From NCBI RefSeq assembly GCF_954871325.1, contig NC_088775.1, forward strand, positions 75,121,561 to 75,185,560: a DNA stretch of 64,000 nucleotides. Reading direction: 5' to 3'. A program made the translations under genes and the position numbers. The stretch comes from Gordionus sp. m RMFG-2023. Lineage: Eukaryota > Nematomorpha > Gordioida > Chordodea > Parachordodidae. This document shows, piece after piece, positions 12,763 to 23,699 of this stretch. The notes beneath the pieces are model-generated. The model was not told where the DNA came from and did not search any database. It worked only from the letters and a program-made list of their open reading frames with translations. How positions within the stretch are numbered: the first letter of the stretch is position 1; the number at the start of each line of letters is the position of its first letter.

Positions 12763-12984
12763 ATGGCATCGCCAGGGAGACAGCCAGCGGTGCCACTTCC
12801 AATTCTAAAATCTATCTTTTCTAAATACAAATTTGAGATTCAACAAAATCTAAACCACTCGTCAGCAACAATCTGGAAGATAATAAGCAAGGAGTTATTA
12901 GCTATGATGAGCCCAAAACTACTCTATAATTATGCCTCACAAAATCGAAATAATTGTCTAGATATTTTGGAAATACAGAAAGAA
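12763..12984 (+). CDS. Unplaced coding exon near centre of foldback element
   Basis: An ATG opens 74 codons ending just before a good GT donor (GAA|GTAAAT at 12985). The product starts MASPGRQPAVPLPILKSIFS, is soluble, lacks membrane segments, and has a helical middle (ATIWKIISKELLAMMSPKLL) followed by NYASQNRNN. Codon use and base composition are richer than the flanks. It resembles in style the short N-terminal domains found ahead of transposase cores in animal DNA elements, but I do not recognise the family. No continuing exon was found, so this may be all that remains. Confidence 0.4.
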
Positions 12985-13635
12985 GTAAATATATCATTAT
13001 TTATATATATATATCTTCTGGTGAAAGTTAAATAAGGTTAATTTTGTGATTTCACTTATTTTAATTTATGTAATGATTTTAACTGCCCCCACTGCATTTA
13101 ATGAAGATGCCCTAGAAATCTATCATTTTAGCTTATAAATCATAATATATTTAATTATTTCTTGTTTCAATTATATAAATTTAAAAAAAATATATTTTTT
13201 TGCTACGTAAAGAATAACACCCTCCCCACCCCTGGTAATGTAAATCTTGGTAACAAATATAGAAAATAGATATTTGCAATAATCTAACCTAACCAATAAG
13301 TTTGCAATTTTTAAAAAAAATAATCATGTGGGAACATGGTCGGGACTAATAAATTTTGGCCGCATGGATATTTTTAATAAAAATGAGGAATAAATACTTT
13401 TTTATTTTATTTTATAAATATATTAAAATATTTCATATTTGTAAGGTAAATATTATTGATCCGAATATGCCTGATAGTCCCTAGTTAATAATACAATTAA
13501 TATCTTCTTAAAATATAATAAAATATGATACATAGAGATCATGGAGAGTCGGCGCAAGCGGCTTGTCAGTTTAGCGATTTTTATTTAAAAACCAGACATG
13601 TTTAGACATTCAAATTTAGTGATATAATTTACATT

Positions 13636-14450
13636 GGTAAGCGGAAAATAAATCCCCGGAAAAAAAAATTCCCGAAAATAATTGCCCAGGAACAAAATCC
13701 CCCCCAAAAAAATATCCCCTGGAAAATAATTCCCCGAAAAAAATATCTTAGGAAAAAATTCCCATAGAAAATTTTTCCCCGGAAATAAATTCCCTATTTT
13801 TTAGATTTTAAATTAAATATAGAGGAAAATCAATTTCCGGAAAATTATACCGGGAAAAAGATCCTCGAATATTTTTTTTTAAAATTATCAAAAATAACCC
13901 TGCCGCTTAATAACGAAAATATTTCTAAAAAATTATAATCAGTATTTTCTGAAAGTTAAGTATTTATTCTCGACACGTTTGAGGATTTTTTTAGCATTAT
14001 TTATGTTTTAATTCTAAGCGATATAGGGCTGTTTAAAATATGAGACATCTCGGAAAGAAAACATGATAGCTTTTTATAGAAATAGATGTAAATTATGCGT
14101 GCAATTTAAAATTGAAAAAAAAGGTGAAAACAAATTTTTTCCTAGAAATAGGGAGATTATTTCCATAATCTAGTTTTAATATATATTTCAATTAATATTT
14201 TTTTTAAGACAATGATTTAAATTTTTAATATATTTTTAAAAACTTCAAATATTTTTTTATAATAATATTTTTTTAAAATTAAAATTTGATTTTCAATAAT
14301 AATATCTAATAGTAGATGATAGGATTTAATTTCGTTGATTTTCTCGAAAATTTAACATATTTTATTTAGGGATTTTTTTTTCCTACTTTGTTAATTTTCT
14401 AAAAATAATTTAATATTTTATAAGGAACAAAAACTAAGGGAATTTTAATC
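13636..14450 (+). repeat. Deleted copy of the 6.4-kb tandem-motif-ended element
   Basis: 13636-14120 matches 23368-24010 (GGTAAGCGGAAAATAA, then repeated GGAAAATAATTCCC motifs, then AAAATATTTCTAAAAAATTATA). 14200-14450 matches segments at 29060-29660 (TTTTTAATATATTT, GTTGATTTTCTCxAAAATTT). Left and right ends are joined and the middle is missing, as in a MITE-like derivative. Confidence 0.65.
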
Positions 14451-14451
14451 T

Positions 14452-15250
14452 TTATAGATATCTTTCTAAGGGATATTACACAATATCCGTACATCGAATT
14501 AAATAACTGAGAACCAAGTATTATATAGTTAAAATAATTTATAATCTTTATAGATAGCTTGGATATTACACAATATCCGTTAATCGAATTGAATAACCAG
14601 GGATATTACACAATATCCGGACATCGAATTGAATAACTGAGAACCAAGTATTATATAGTTAAAATAATTTATAATCTTTATAGATAGCTTTCTAACGGAT
14701 ATTACACAATATCCGTTAATCGAATTGAATAACCAGGGATATTACACAATATCCGTACATCGAATTGAATAACTGAGAACCAAGTATTATATAGTTAAAA
14801 TAATTTATAATCTTTATAGATAACTTTCTAAGGGATATTACACAATATCTGTAAATCGAATTGAATAACCAGGGATATTACACAATATCTGTACATCGAA
14901 TTGAATAACTGAGAACCAAGTATTATATAGTTAAAATAATTTATAATCTTTATAGATAGCTTTCTAACGGATATTACACAATATCTGTAAATCGAATTGA
15001 ATAACCAGGGATATTACACAATATCCGTACATCGAATTGAATAACTGAGAACCAAGTATTATATAGTTAAAATAATTTATAATCTTTATAGATAGCTTTC
15101 TAAGGGATATTACACAATATCTGTAAATCGAATTGAATAACCAGGGATATTACACAATATCTGTACATCGAATTGAATAACTGAGAACCAAGTATTATAT
15201 AGTTAAAATAATTTATAATCTTTATATATAGCTTTCTCAGGGATATTAGA
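14452..15250. repeat. Minisatellite, 136-bp unit, about 6 copies, hairpin-bearing
   Basis: Successive ACTGAGAACCAAG landmarks at 14506, 14636, 14772, 14908, 15044 and 15180 are 130 then 136 bases apart. Each unit contains two near-copies of GGATATTACACAATATCC, a 7-bp stem with ACAC loop, followed by TCGAATTGAATAAC. Units vary in CCGT against CTGT. It lies just inside the right inner inverted repeat. Confidence 0.95.
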
Positions 15251-15415
15251 TAACGTTATGATCTTTTCCCTGATCTCGGGCCTTCCCGTACCTACAACAA
15301 CAACCTGACGATTGGATGAAATCTCAATCAATTCCACATATCTCCTATGAAATATCCAAGGGTACTCAAGCCGAAAAATTTAAACAACATTAATTAGAAC
15401 ACAACGCCCCCACGC

Positions 15416-16049
15416 TTATAATAAATATATATCGTGATTATAACAAATATATATTACTATTCGTACATAATATTATTCACCATTCCTTCACTATTATAAT
15501 ACATAAAAAATCTTCGACTTAGATTAAAATATAACGACAAGTACAAAAGCCATAAAGGCCGATATACTTGGCTAAATTAAATAATACATAATTTTTCTAG
15601 ATAGCTACTTGTAATTCAAGTTTACTTACATTCTTCTAATATTTTTTAAAATAGTTAAGATCTATCAATAAAATAGGAATATACTTTTATAAGAATAATA
15701 TAATAGGCTTTGGAGCTTTATCATTGGCCTTTTAAACGATAAAATTTAATAGGACAGTGCATATATAATTTCAGTGGAATAAATTTGACCTTGAAACATT
15801 TAGTAAGCTCATAAAAAAATTTACAATGATTAAATAATGCCAAAATTAATAGAATGTCTGTCGCTGCACTAGATTTTGTTTTAGTGTACCGTAATTTGTT
15901 TTTATTAATTTTGTTATTAACTTTTACATTTTAATTTCGGCTATTAAACTTCTTGATATCAACGGAGAACTAAAAAATGAATATCCATAATTTGTCAGGT
16001 CGAAATTTGACCTTGAAATATTTATTGTTGATAAACTCACTTTCCTTTA
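15416..16049. other. AT-rich spacer, nothing recognised
   Basis: Between the inner repeat and the right arm. No open frame, repeat or motif that I can relate to anything else. Confidence 0.5.
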
Positions 16050-17921
16050 ATTTTTTTGACATTCCGTTTGAAGAATACGGAGGATCAATTAAGGTACTAA
16101 ATATTGGCTATAACTAAAAAAATGATTGCTCAAATTTTTAATTTTGGCAAGGTGCCAAAACCTTTCTATTTTGCTTATAACTCACGAACGGTTCATTCCG
16201 TTGATATGCGGTTTAAAGATTCTGGAGGATCAATTAACGCACCACAATTTGGTATAGTTTTTGGTAATTGATCCTCACTTTTTAAAAAAATTCTTACAAC
16301 TTCACGCTTTAAAAACAGGTCATAACTCGGTTGCGGTTAGTGATATCGATATCCGGTTTGGAAATTATTAACGCACAAATTAAAGCCTAAATAATTGCCA
16401 AATTTCAGATCGTGATCTTTTATATTTTCGGTTTTGGCTAAGTGCCAGCACTTTCTTAATTTGCTCATAACTCAGTAACGGTTTATTCTGCTGCTTTCCG
16501 GATAGAAGATCAATTAGAATCAATTAACGGGCTATACAATGGTATAAGTTTCGGTAATTGATCCTCAAATCGTTCTTACAGCTTAAATATTTCCGCCAAC
16601 TTAACGTTTTTAAAACGGTTATAACTCGGTATTGGTTAGTGATATCGATATCCGGTTTGGTGATTGTTAATGTACGTATTGAATACTACATAATTGCCAA
16701 GTTTCAAAACATGATCTTTTTTATTTTCGGTTTTGGCAGTTTTGGCAAAGTGCCAATACTTTTTTGTTTTGCTTATAACTCACGAACGGTTCATTCTGTT
16801 GATATGCGGTTTAAAGATTCTGGAGGATCAATTAACGCACCACAATTTGGTATAGTTTTTGGTAATTGATCCTCACTTTTTAAAAAAATTCTTACAACTT
16901 CACGCTTTAAAAACAGGTCATAACTCGGTTGCGGTTAGTGATATCGATATCCGGTTTGGAAATTATTTACGCACAAATTAAAGCCTAAATAATTGCCAAA
17001 TTTCAGATCGTGATCTTTTATATTTTCGGTTTTGGCTAAGTGCCAGCACTTTCTTAATTTGCTCATAACTCAGTAACGGTTTATTCTGCTGCTTTCCGGA
17101 TAGAAGATCAATTAGGATCAATTAACGGGCTATACAATGATATAAGTTTCGGTAATTGATCCTCAAATCATTCTTGCAGCTGCAAATCTTCGCACTTTCA
17201 TTATTTTGCTTATAACTCAATAGCCTTTAATTTTTTTGACATTCCGTTTAAAGAATATGGAGGATCAATTAAGGTACTAAATATTGGCTATAACTAAAAA
17301 AATGATTGCTTAAATTTTTAATTTTGGCAAGGTGCCATAACCTTTCTATTTTGCTTATAACTCACGAGCGGTTCATTCTGTTGATATGCGGTTTAAAGAT
17401 TCTGGAGGATCAATTAACGCACCACACTTTGGCATATATTTTGGTAATTGATCCTCACTTTTTAAAAAAATTCTTACAACTTCACGCTATAAAAACAGGT
17501 CATAACTCAATTGCGGTTAGTGATATCGATATCCGGTTTGGATATTATTAACGCACAAATTAAAGCTTAAATAATTGCCAAGTTTCAGATCGTGATCTTT
17601 TATATTTTCGGTTTTGGCAAAGTGCCAACACTTTCTTATTTTGCTCATAACTCAGTAACGGTTCATTCTGCTGCTTTCCGGATAGAAGATCAATTAGGAT
17701 CAATTAACGGGCTATACAATGATATAAGTTTCGGTAATTGATCCTCAAATCATTCTTACAGCTGCAAATCTTCGCACTTTCATTATTTTGCTTATAACTC
17801 AAAAACCTTAAATTCTGCTGATGTCTGGTTTGAAGATCAATTAGGATCAATTAAGACTCTAAATAATGGCATAGGTTTTGTTAATTGATCCTTACATCGT
17901 TCTTACAACTTCACGGACCTG
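16050..17921 (-). repeat. Right arm of foldback element
   Basis: Reverse complement of the left arm, with an extra inner stretch (16050-16372) that has no partner opposite. That stretch is itself another copy of an arm module (it matches 17230-17380). Either the left arm lost this part where the hAT relic joins, or the right arm gained a module by unequal exchange. Confidence 0.85.
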
Positions 17922-17936
17922 ATTATAGCTATATAT

Positions 17937-18715
17937 CAGAGACCAGGCTGGGCCGTATTTTAAATTTTTAGAATATACCTGGGCTGGGCTTGAAAAATTT
18001 TTTTTTAAAAAAACCTGGGCCAGGCCAGGCCTGAAAATTTTTTTTAAAAATACCAGGGCCGGGCCATATTTTTAAAAAAAATTTTATACAACATGAATTA
18101 TTATATTTGTCAATTAGATATGGTTATAATGATTATATATAGTTATGATTAATATAATGTTTGGTGAAAGTTAACACTAGCTAACACTCATAGTATCTAT
18201 CATAATATAATTGAAGTTTTCCTGCCATGGAATAAATAAACAAAGGATACATTGTTATATAACATATGTTATATTTTTTATTAATTAAAATATCAGTTTT
18301 ATTTTTTTTATAAATACAATTATAGTATATTCTCAAAATATTATTTACACAAATTTTTTATAGTATCAATTTGTAATATACTAAATATCTGTTTAGAATT
18401 AAAAAAAATAAAATATGTAGTTGTTTGCTTATTAAGTGATAATACTTGCCAAAAAATATGATAAAATACAAAATAGATGAATTTTTTGTATATATCAGGT
18501 CGAATATAATTTTAAAAAATTCTGAGCTGAGCCTAAGAAATTTTTTTTTTAAAATCTGGGGCGGGCCTCAAAAATTTTTTTTTAAATATCCGGGCCGGGC
18601 TTAATATTTTTAAATCCAGACTGGGCCGTAAAAAATTCTGGAAAAAATTCCTGGCCAGGCATAAAATTTTTTAATCCAGGCCGGGCCGTTTATATGGTAC
18701 CTCTGCAGGTCTCTG
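17937..18715. mobile_element. Non-autonomous hAT element A (GGCCCGG-ended family), 779 bp
   Basis: Ends CAGAGACC...GGTCTCTG with GGGCCGGGC-rich subterminal blocks. Flanking 8-mers CTATATAT and CTTTATAT differ by one base, consistent with an 8-bp hAT duplication. The core is the inverse of the element at 59127-59993 (shared CCATGGAATAAATA, TAAACAGATATTTAG, GTTAACTTTCACC). No coding sequence. The left duplication directly follows that of the foldback element. Confidence 0.8.
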
Positions 18716-18727
18716 CTTTATATTAAT

Positions 18728-20535
18728 CAGAGACCTGCAGAGGTACCATTTGCACGGCCCGGCCCGGTTTTAAATTTTTTAGGCCCGGCCCGGATATTTT
18801 TTAAAAAATTTTTTTTTAAAATTTTAAGGCCAGGCCCGGATATTTTTTTTAAAAAAAAATTTCAGGCCCGGCTCGGAATTTTTTAAAATTATATTCGACC
18901 TGGTATATACAAAAATTCACTACCATATTTTTCAGCGAGTATTCTCGCTTATTATTTAAAAAATACATGTAAAAAGCTAATATTTTGAGAATATTATATT
19001 GAATTTATAAAAATTATAAAACTGTTATTTATAAAAATGAATATTTTGAGCATATACTTTATTTTATATTGCATTTATAAAAATAAAACTAATATTCATA
19101 AAAATGGTAATAATATTTTGAGCATATTCTATATTTTATATTGCATTAAAAAAAAATAAAACTAATATTTAATTTATAAAAATGGAAAATATTTTGAGAA
19201 TATAATATATTGTATTTAATTTACTATTTAATTTATAAAATAAAAATAAATCGCTATTTAAAAAAATGCATGTATAATAAATAGTATTTTGAAAATATAA
19301 TCTAATTGCTCAATATTAATATAATATAATTTATTTTATAATATAAATTTTTAACAAAAGAAGATAATTGTATTACATAATATTGTAAAAAAAAATAATG
19401 AAAAATGTTGGATTAAAAACTTTCATGACTCAAGGTAAATATAATAAATGCAATAAATATTTGACAGTTTGCAAAGTAAAAAACCAGCATGATTGACGAA
19501 ACCCTATACTCAAGAAAGATATTAAAAATTCACAAATTATCATGTAGAAAGAGAAGCATATCTACCTTTTCAGGTTGAAGATTACTTCTTCTTTCTTCAA
19601 GAATTCTCGTAGTGGAAAAATTCCGCTCACAGCTTGCACTTGAAGCAGGAATTGCCAATTTTGCTAAAATTGGAAATTCGCTTTGATGAGCCGCCCACCA
19701 CTCTACAAATTATCCATCTTAAATGTTTCATCTATTTTTTTATTTATGTAATTATAATATTCATCATCGGGTATTGACATATTACCAGAATTACCATCGC
19801 CCCATTTGTCATAAAACGATTCAGTTTGTTTAACAACAGTCGTAATTTGACTGGTCGATGGTATTTCATTCACTTCCTGAGCCTCTTGTAATTTAATATA
19901 ATCTTTTATATAGTTTTCCGTCATCTTGCGATCTGTCCCTGACTATATAAGTAATTGCTTGAATTTGGGACAGAGAAAAAGTGAAATAAAATGATACTTG
20001 TGTAAAACAAATTTTTCAATTAAAAAATGCTTTATATTAAGTAAAATCAATTTTATTTCTCCTTTTTCGCTTTGAAAGGTATTACAAACTTCAGAAGTGA
20101 TATTCCTTTATTTGATTGTTTTGGTAAAATATATTCTAAAAATTTAGATATGAATTATAAAAAAATATATTAATACTTTGAATAAATTTACAGGAAATTA
20201 ATAATTAGATCGATCTGTGGGTGTTAGGTAGTGTTAACCATCACCCAATATTATATTAATCATAACTATAATATAATATAATCTTATAACCATTAACTCA
20301 TAATGTAAAAATTTTTATAAAAAATATTAAGGCCCGGCCCGGGTTTAACAATCTTAGGCCCGGCCTGGATATATTTAAAAAAAATTTTTTAGGACCCGGC
20401 CCGGATATGTTTAAAAAAAATTTTTTTAGGCCCGGCCCTGCCCGGGTTATTTAAAAAAATTTAAAATACGGCCAGCCCGGGTTAGGGCCGCGTTTAGGGC
20501 CGGGCCGGGTTTAGGGCCGGGCCTGCAAATCTCTG
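18728..20535 (-). mobile_element. hAT element B, 1.8 kb, internally deleted
   Basis: Starts CAGAGACCTGCAGAGGTACC and ends GGGCCGGGCCTGCAAATCTCTG, with repeated GGCCCGGCCC plus T/A tracts near both ends. It is a close copy of 26996-28811. It retains only the C-terminal part of a transposase (- strand). I see no flanking 8-bp duplication. It lies 12 bases from element A, facing it. Confidence 0.85.
19553..19924 (-). pseudogene. hAT transposase C-terminal fragment (element B)
   Basis: An upstream stretch starts MTENYIKDYIKLQEAQ and contains DKWGDGNSGNM. The dimerisation motif IPASSASCERNFSTTRILEE and RRSNLQPEKVD follows, in a different phase. The RNase H-like catalytic core is absent, so this copy cannot make a transposase. 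The motif is that of Ac/Hermes-type hAT proteins. Confidence 0.75.
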
Positions 20536-22150
20536 ATCTTTATTTAATCATTAAATGAATTAATTATTACATCGAAGAAATAATATATTTTTTAAAAGAT
20601 TATCATATGAGTAACCTTTATTACTTTATGCAACTAATAACATTCCTACAGGTGATGTAATTAACATTATGAATAATTCACAAAAATCATCTTATTGATG
20701 GCAAAACCGAATCGAATATTTTCAGCCATACTCGTCACGATCTAAATCAAATTCATTTTTATCTTTTGAACTTAAATGTTTTCTTATAATTAATTAATCA
20801 TAAGAATAATAATTTAATCATATTATTATTTTTACCTTTTCCTTATTTATTAGAATAAAATTTTCTAGTGCATGTTTTTATTTTATTAATTTTCCTCACT
20901 TCAGCCTCACTTTCCTATTTAGTGGTATCTTAGTGACGATTTAAGTTTGAATCGATAAAAATTAATAAATAAATAGTCACGATTAACTGAATTTATTTAT
21001 TATAAAAATTATTGCCTTAAAATTTTCTCATCAATATATAAAAAAAAGGTATCAAGTACAATTTATAATCATAAAAAAAAAAATAGGAAGAACTTTAAGC
21101 CAATTAAATCTTTATACTTCGTAAAAAATTATAATCACAATTTATAATAGTAATATAATTTTTTAACGAACTATGGTAGGCATTATTAATTTTAATAATT
21201 ACTTGATACTTTATTAAGTATATTTATTGTAATTTTCGTGAACATTAATATAATAAAATCATCTTTTTTAGCACACATATAATAAAGATATTTAAAATCA
21301 TTGCTTTGCTACCATTGAATATAGTATATCTAATACAGGGATCAGAAAATGGCTACTCCCATAGTATTACCTACATTTTGTACATTTCAAAAATGTCTTG
21401 CGAACATCATTTAGGCAGCACCGACAAATAATTTCTTGGCAGCCTAATATTTTTATCTTTATTTTGTAGATATTAACATAAATTATTTTTAAAAAAAAGC
21501 CAGATCGGATCGCTACAAATATCATAGTCGCTTAACAAAATATAACAGTGATTTCACGTCATATTAGAAGTAGATCACAAGCCCCACAAGCCATTAATGA
21601 GTTTATTTCACCCAATGAAAGATAATACTATAAAATTCAGCCATAACACAGAAATGGGGTTTTGTAGGCCAGGTACCAGTATGAACTAGAATTCATAAAG
21701 TATAGACAAATAGTAAATGCCGAAATGATATTTTGATTACCAATACAATTTCAATAATAGGACTTATTATAAAAAAATTATTGGAGATATCTTAAATGAA
21801 AAAGACGTATTAAACAATAACCAAGAGATGAGTACAAAGGAAAGAACGGATATTCATAGTTCATAAAGGATGGATGTTCGTTTTATTGGGATAATAATTT
21901 CCGAATGCCAACTAAATTTTTTGGTACGTCTGGGTGTATTCCAATTAAATCAACACTTCTCATTACTTTCAGGAATATCAGCAATATTTTCTGATTTGTA
22001 AGTAGGTGATGAGACTGTAGGTTTTTTTCAAAAAAATTTATCATTTTAAAATGAAAATTACTTTTTCTTCTTATCTAATTTTTTTTCTCCGTTTCTCAGC
22101 GATTATCTTTGATTGTGGTTCCTTTTGAAAAAAATTTTTTATATAATTTT
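20536..22150. other. AT-rich stretch, no gene seen
   Basis: A few short less-AT-rich patches (21340-21430, 21800-21980) carry broken frames with no recognisable product. Probably decayed repeat sequence. Confidence 0.5.
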
Positions 22151-22157
22151 ATATTAT

Positions 22158-22490
22158 AGTTGAATATGCTCCTTAAAAATTAACTAACAATCATCAGATG
22201 TTTATATTCAATTAAAATAGAATAGTTGAAATCTTAAAGATTGTATTTACATATTTTGATTGTATTTAAATTAGTGGTCGAACCTGGCATGAAGTGGAAT
22301 GTCCTGAATAAGCCCCTTAAAAACTAACTAACACAATTATCAGATGTTTATATTCATAAAATTAAATAGAATAGTTGAAATCTTAAAAATTGCATTTTGG
22401 AACAGGTTATGATTGTATTTAAATTAATGGTCGAACTATATGAGTTATCTGGCATGAAGTGGAATGCCCAAGTCTTTTACTTCCGTTTTT
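22158..22490. repeat. Two diverged tandem units, third copy at 23107-23250
   Basis: Units share ATCAGATGTTTATATTCA, AATAGAATAGTTGAAATCTTAAA, GATTGTATTTAAATTA and GGCATGAAGTGGAATG. The third copy, separated by 600 bases, has CAGATGTTTATAATCATGAA and GGCATGAAATAAAATACCCAA. So a ~150-bp segment was duplicated with its downstream flank. Confidence 0.7.
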
Positions 22491-22499
22491 GTTTTTTAT

Positions 22500-23060
22500 A
22501 GCACACTTTGCACGACGTCTTTTTCTCGGTCTGCGGTCTCTTGACGCTTTGCTAATTTCGGATTTCTTTGAATTATTATCTTTACCTTGAACGCATAGTT
22601 CTTCGGACAGCTGAAGAATCTTTCATTATGTTTTTTTTAATTTTACTAATTTTTTAATAAATGATATGATTTTTTTTTATTGTTAACTTAAAAAAAAACG
22701 TAATAATATAGAAACTGAACAATGAAAAGACTACTTCTTCACCAATCAATTCTTTATCGAGCTATTTTTTTCTAAATCCGAAATTTCTAACTTTATTTTT
22801 ATCTCTACCACTATTACTATCTAGTATTTTATAATTAAAAAACTTGGAAATATCTTTATTAAACTCATTATCATTTAAATTTTTTATCATTAAGTCAATT
22901 ACTTGTTCAACATATAACCTACTTGTCCGTATTTATTACATCTTAACAAATAAACCAATTCTACAACATCTTGCCCACTTTTAATCTTAAATAAATCACA
23001 TTTCAGCCACTTATAGCCTTTGCCCAGAGCTTCGCATCTAAACTACTTAATATTTGTGTC
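22500..23060 (-). pseudogene. Possible decayed coding region, unrecognised
   Basis: On the - strand broken frames give peptides with protein-like composition: KGYKWLKCDLFKIKSGQDVV plus ELVYLLRCNKYGQV (about 22905-23020), and an Arg/Lys/Cys-rich stretch RDRRPRKRRRAKCAIKNKNG (about 22480-22560). Cys spacing suggests a decayed zinc-binding protein, perhaps from a transposon. I do not recognise the family. Confidence 0.25.
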
Positions 23061-23367
23061 CTGTCTTATGTTATTCCCTTTTCATCAACAATTATTCCTT
23101 CAATTTTTAGACAGTATCTCAGATGTTTATAATCATGAAATTAAAATAGAAAGGTATATTAAGATTCTATTTGGGATGTTATTATTGTATTTAAATTAGG
23201 GGTCGGACGATATGAGTTACCAGGCATGAAATAAAATACCCAAGTGTTTTACACCCCTTTTTTCTGCATGACATCTTCTTCTTGATCTTTGGTACCTTGA
23301 GGCTGTATATTTTTTCTACCATTAATAATATCTTTAACTTTTGTATCTATTTTTAATAATATTTATG

Positions 23368-23690
23368 GTAAGCGGAAAATAATTCTCAAAAAAAGAACCC
23401 GGAAAAAAAATCCCCTAAAATTATTCTCAGGAAAAAAATCCCCTGGAAAATAATTCCCTAGAAAACAAATCCCTAGAAAACAAATCCCAAGAAAATATAT
23501 ACCCTGGAAGATAATTTTCCGGAAAAAAAATCCTAGGAAAATTAACAGGAGAAAAAATTCCGACAGAAAATTATTCCTCGAAAAAAATTTCGCTGGAAAT
23601 AAATTTCCCATTTATTAGATTTTAAATTATATAGGGGAAAATAAATCCCTGGAAACAAAACCGGGAAAAAATTTCCCGAATAACTTTCTT
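23368..23690. repeat. Left array of GGAAAATAATTCCC motifs
   Basis: About 15 imperfect copies of a 16-20 base purine/pyrimidine palindromic motif (GGAAAA...TTCCCC). The array gives an artefactual Phe/Leu-rich open frame on the - strand. Confidence 0.8.
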
Positions 23691-23699
23691 TTAATTATC

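Larger units (their letters stand above)
9680..15415. mobile_element. Inner inverted-repeat unit inside the foldback element
   Basis: GCGTGGGGCGTTGTGTTCTA plus ATTAAT at 9680-9705 is mirrored at 15388-15415, apart from one extra C. The left copy abuts the hAT 3' end with no intervening base. The 5.7 kb between holds small MITEs, a deleted copy of the 23368-29789 element, the 12763 exon and a minisatellite next to the right repeat. It may be the foldback element's original core or a separate nested transposon. I see no flanking duplication to decide this. Confidence 0.5.
6498..17921. mobile_element. Foldback-type element, ~11.4 kb, long modular inverted arms, 7-bp target duplication
   Basis: The outer ends are perfect mirror images: CAGGTCCGTGAAGTTGTAAG at 6498 and its reverse complement ending at 17921. 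The first ~1.54 kb of each side pair almost base for base. ATTATAG flanks both ends (6491-6497 and 17922-17928), as expected for a 7-bp duplication made on insertion of the whole unit. Each arm is built of repeated ~570-bp modules. The interior holds a truncated hAT relic, an inner inverted-repeat pair, a minisatellite and one unplaced exon. Foldback architecture is known from Drosophila FB (MULE-linked, 9-bp duplications) and Galileo (P-like, 7-bp). I cannot assign this one, because no transposase belonging to the arms is recognisable. Confidence 0.8.

Noticed and set aside
14452-15250. CRISPR-like array
   Set aside because: The spacers are part of the 136-bp unit and repeat with it; the setting is a eukaryotic genome.
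6498-17921. Assembly artefact (false palindrome) as the explanation for the foldback
   Set aside because: The arms differ in module number and in scattered bases, the interior is not mirrored, and a 7-bp duplication flanks the ends.
6498-17921. Polinton/Maverick
   Set aside because: The duplication is 7 bp rather than 6, and no polymerase B, retroviral-type integrase or capsid-like gene is seen inside.
23363-23611. Phe/Leu-rich 82-codon frame that looks like a membrane protein
   Set aside because: It is a translation of the GGAAAATAATTCCC motif array; the residue pattern is dictated by the repeat.
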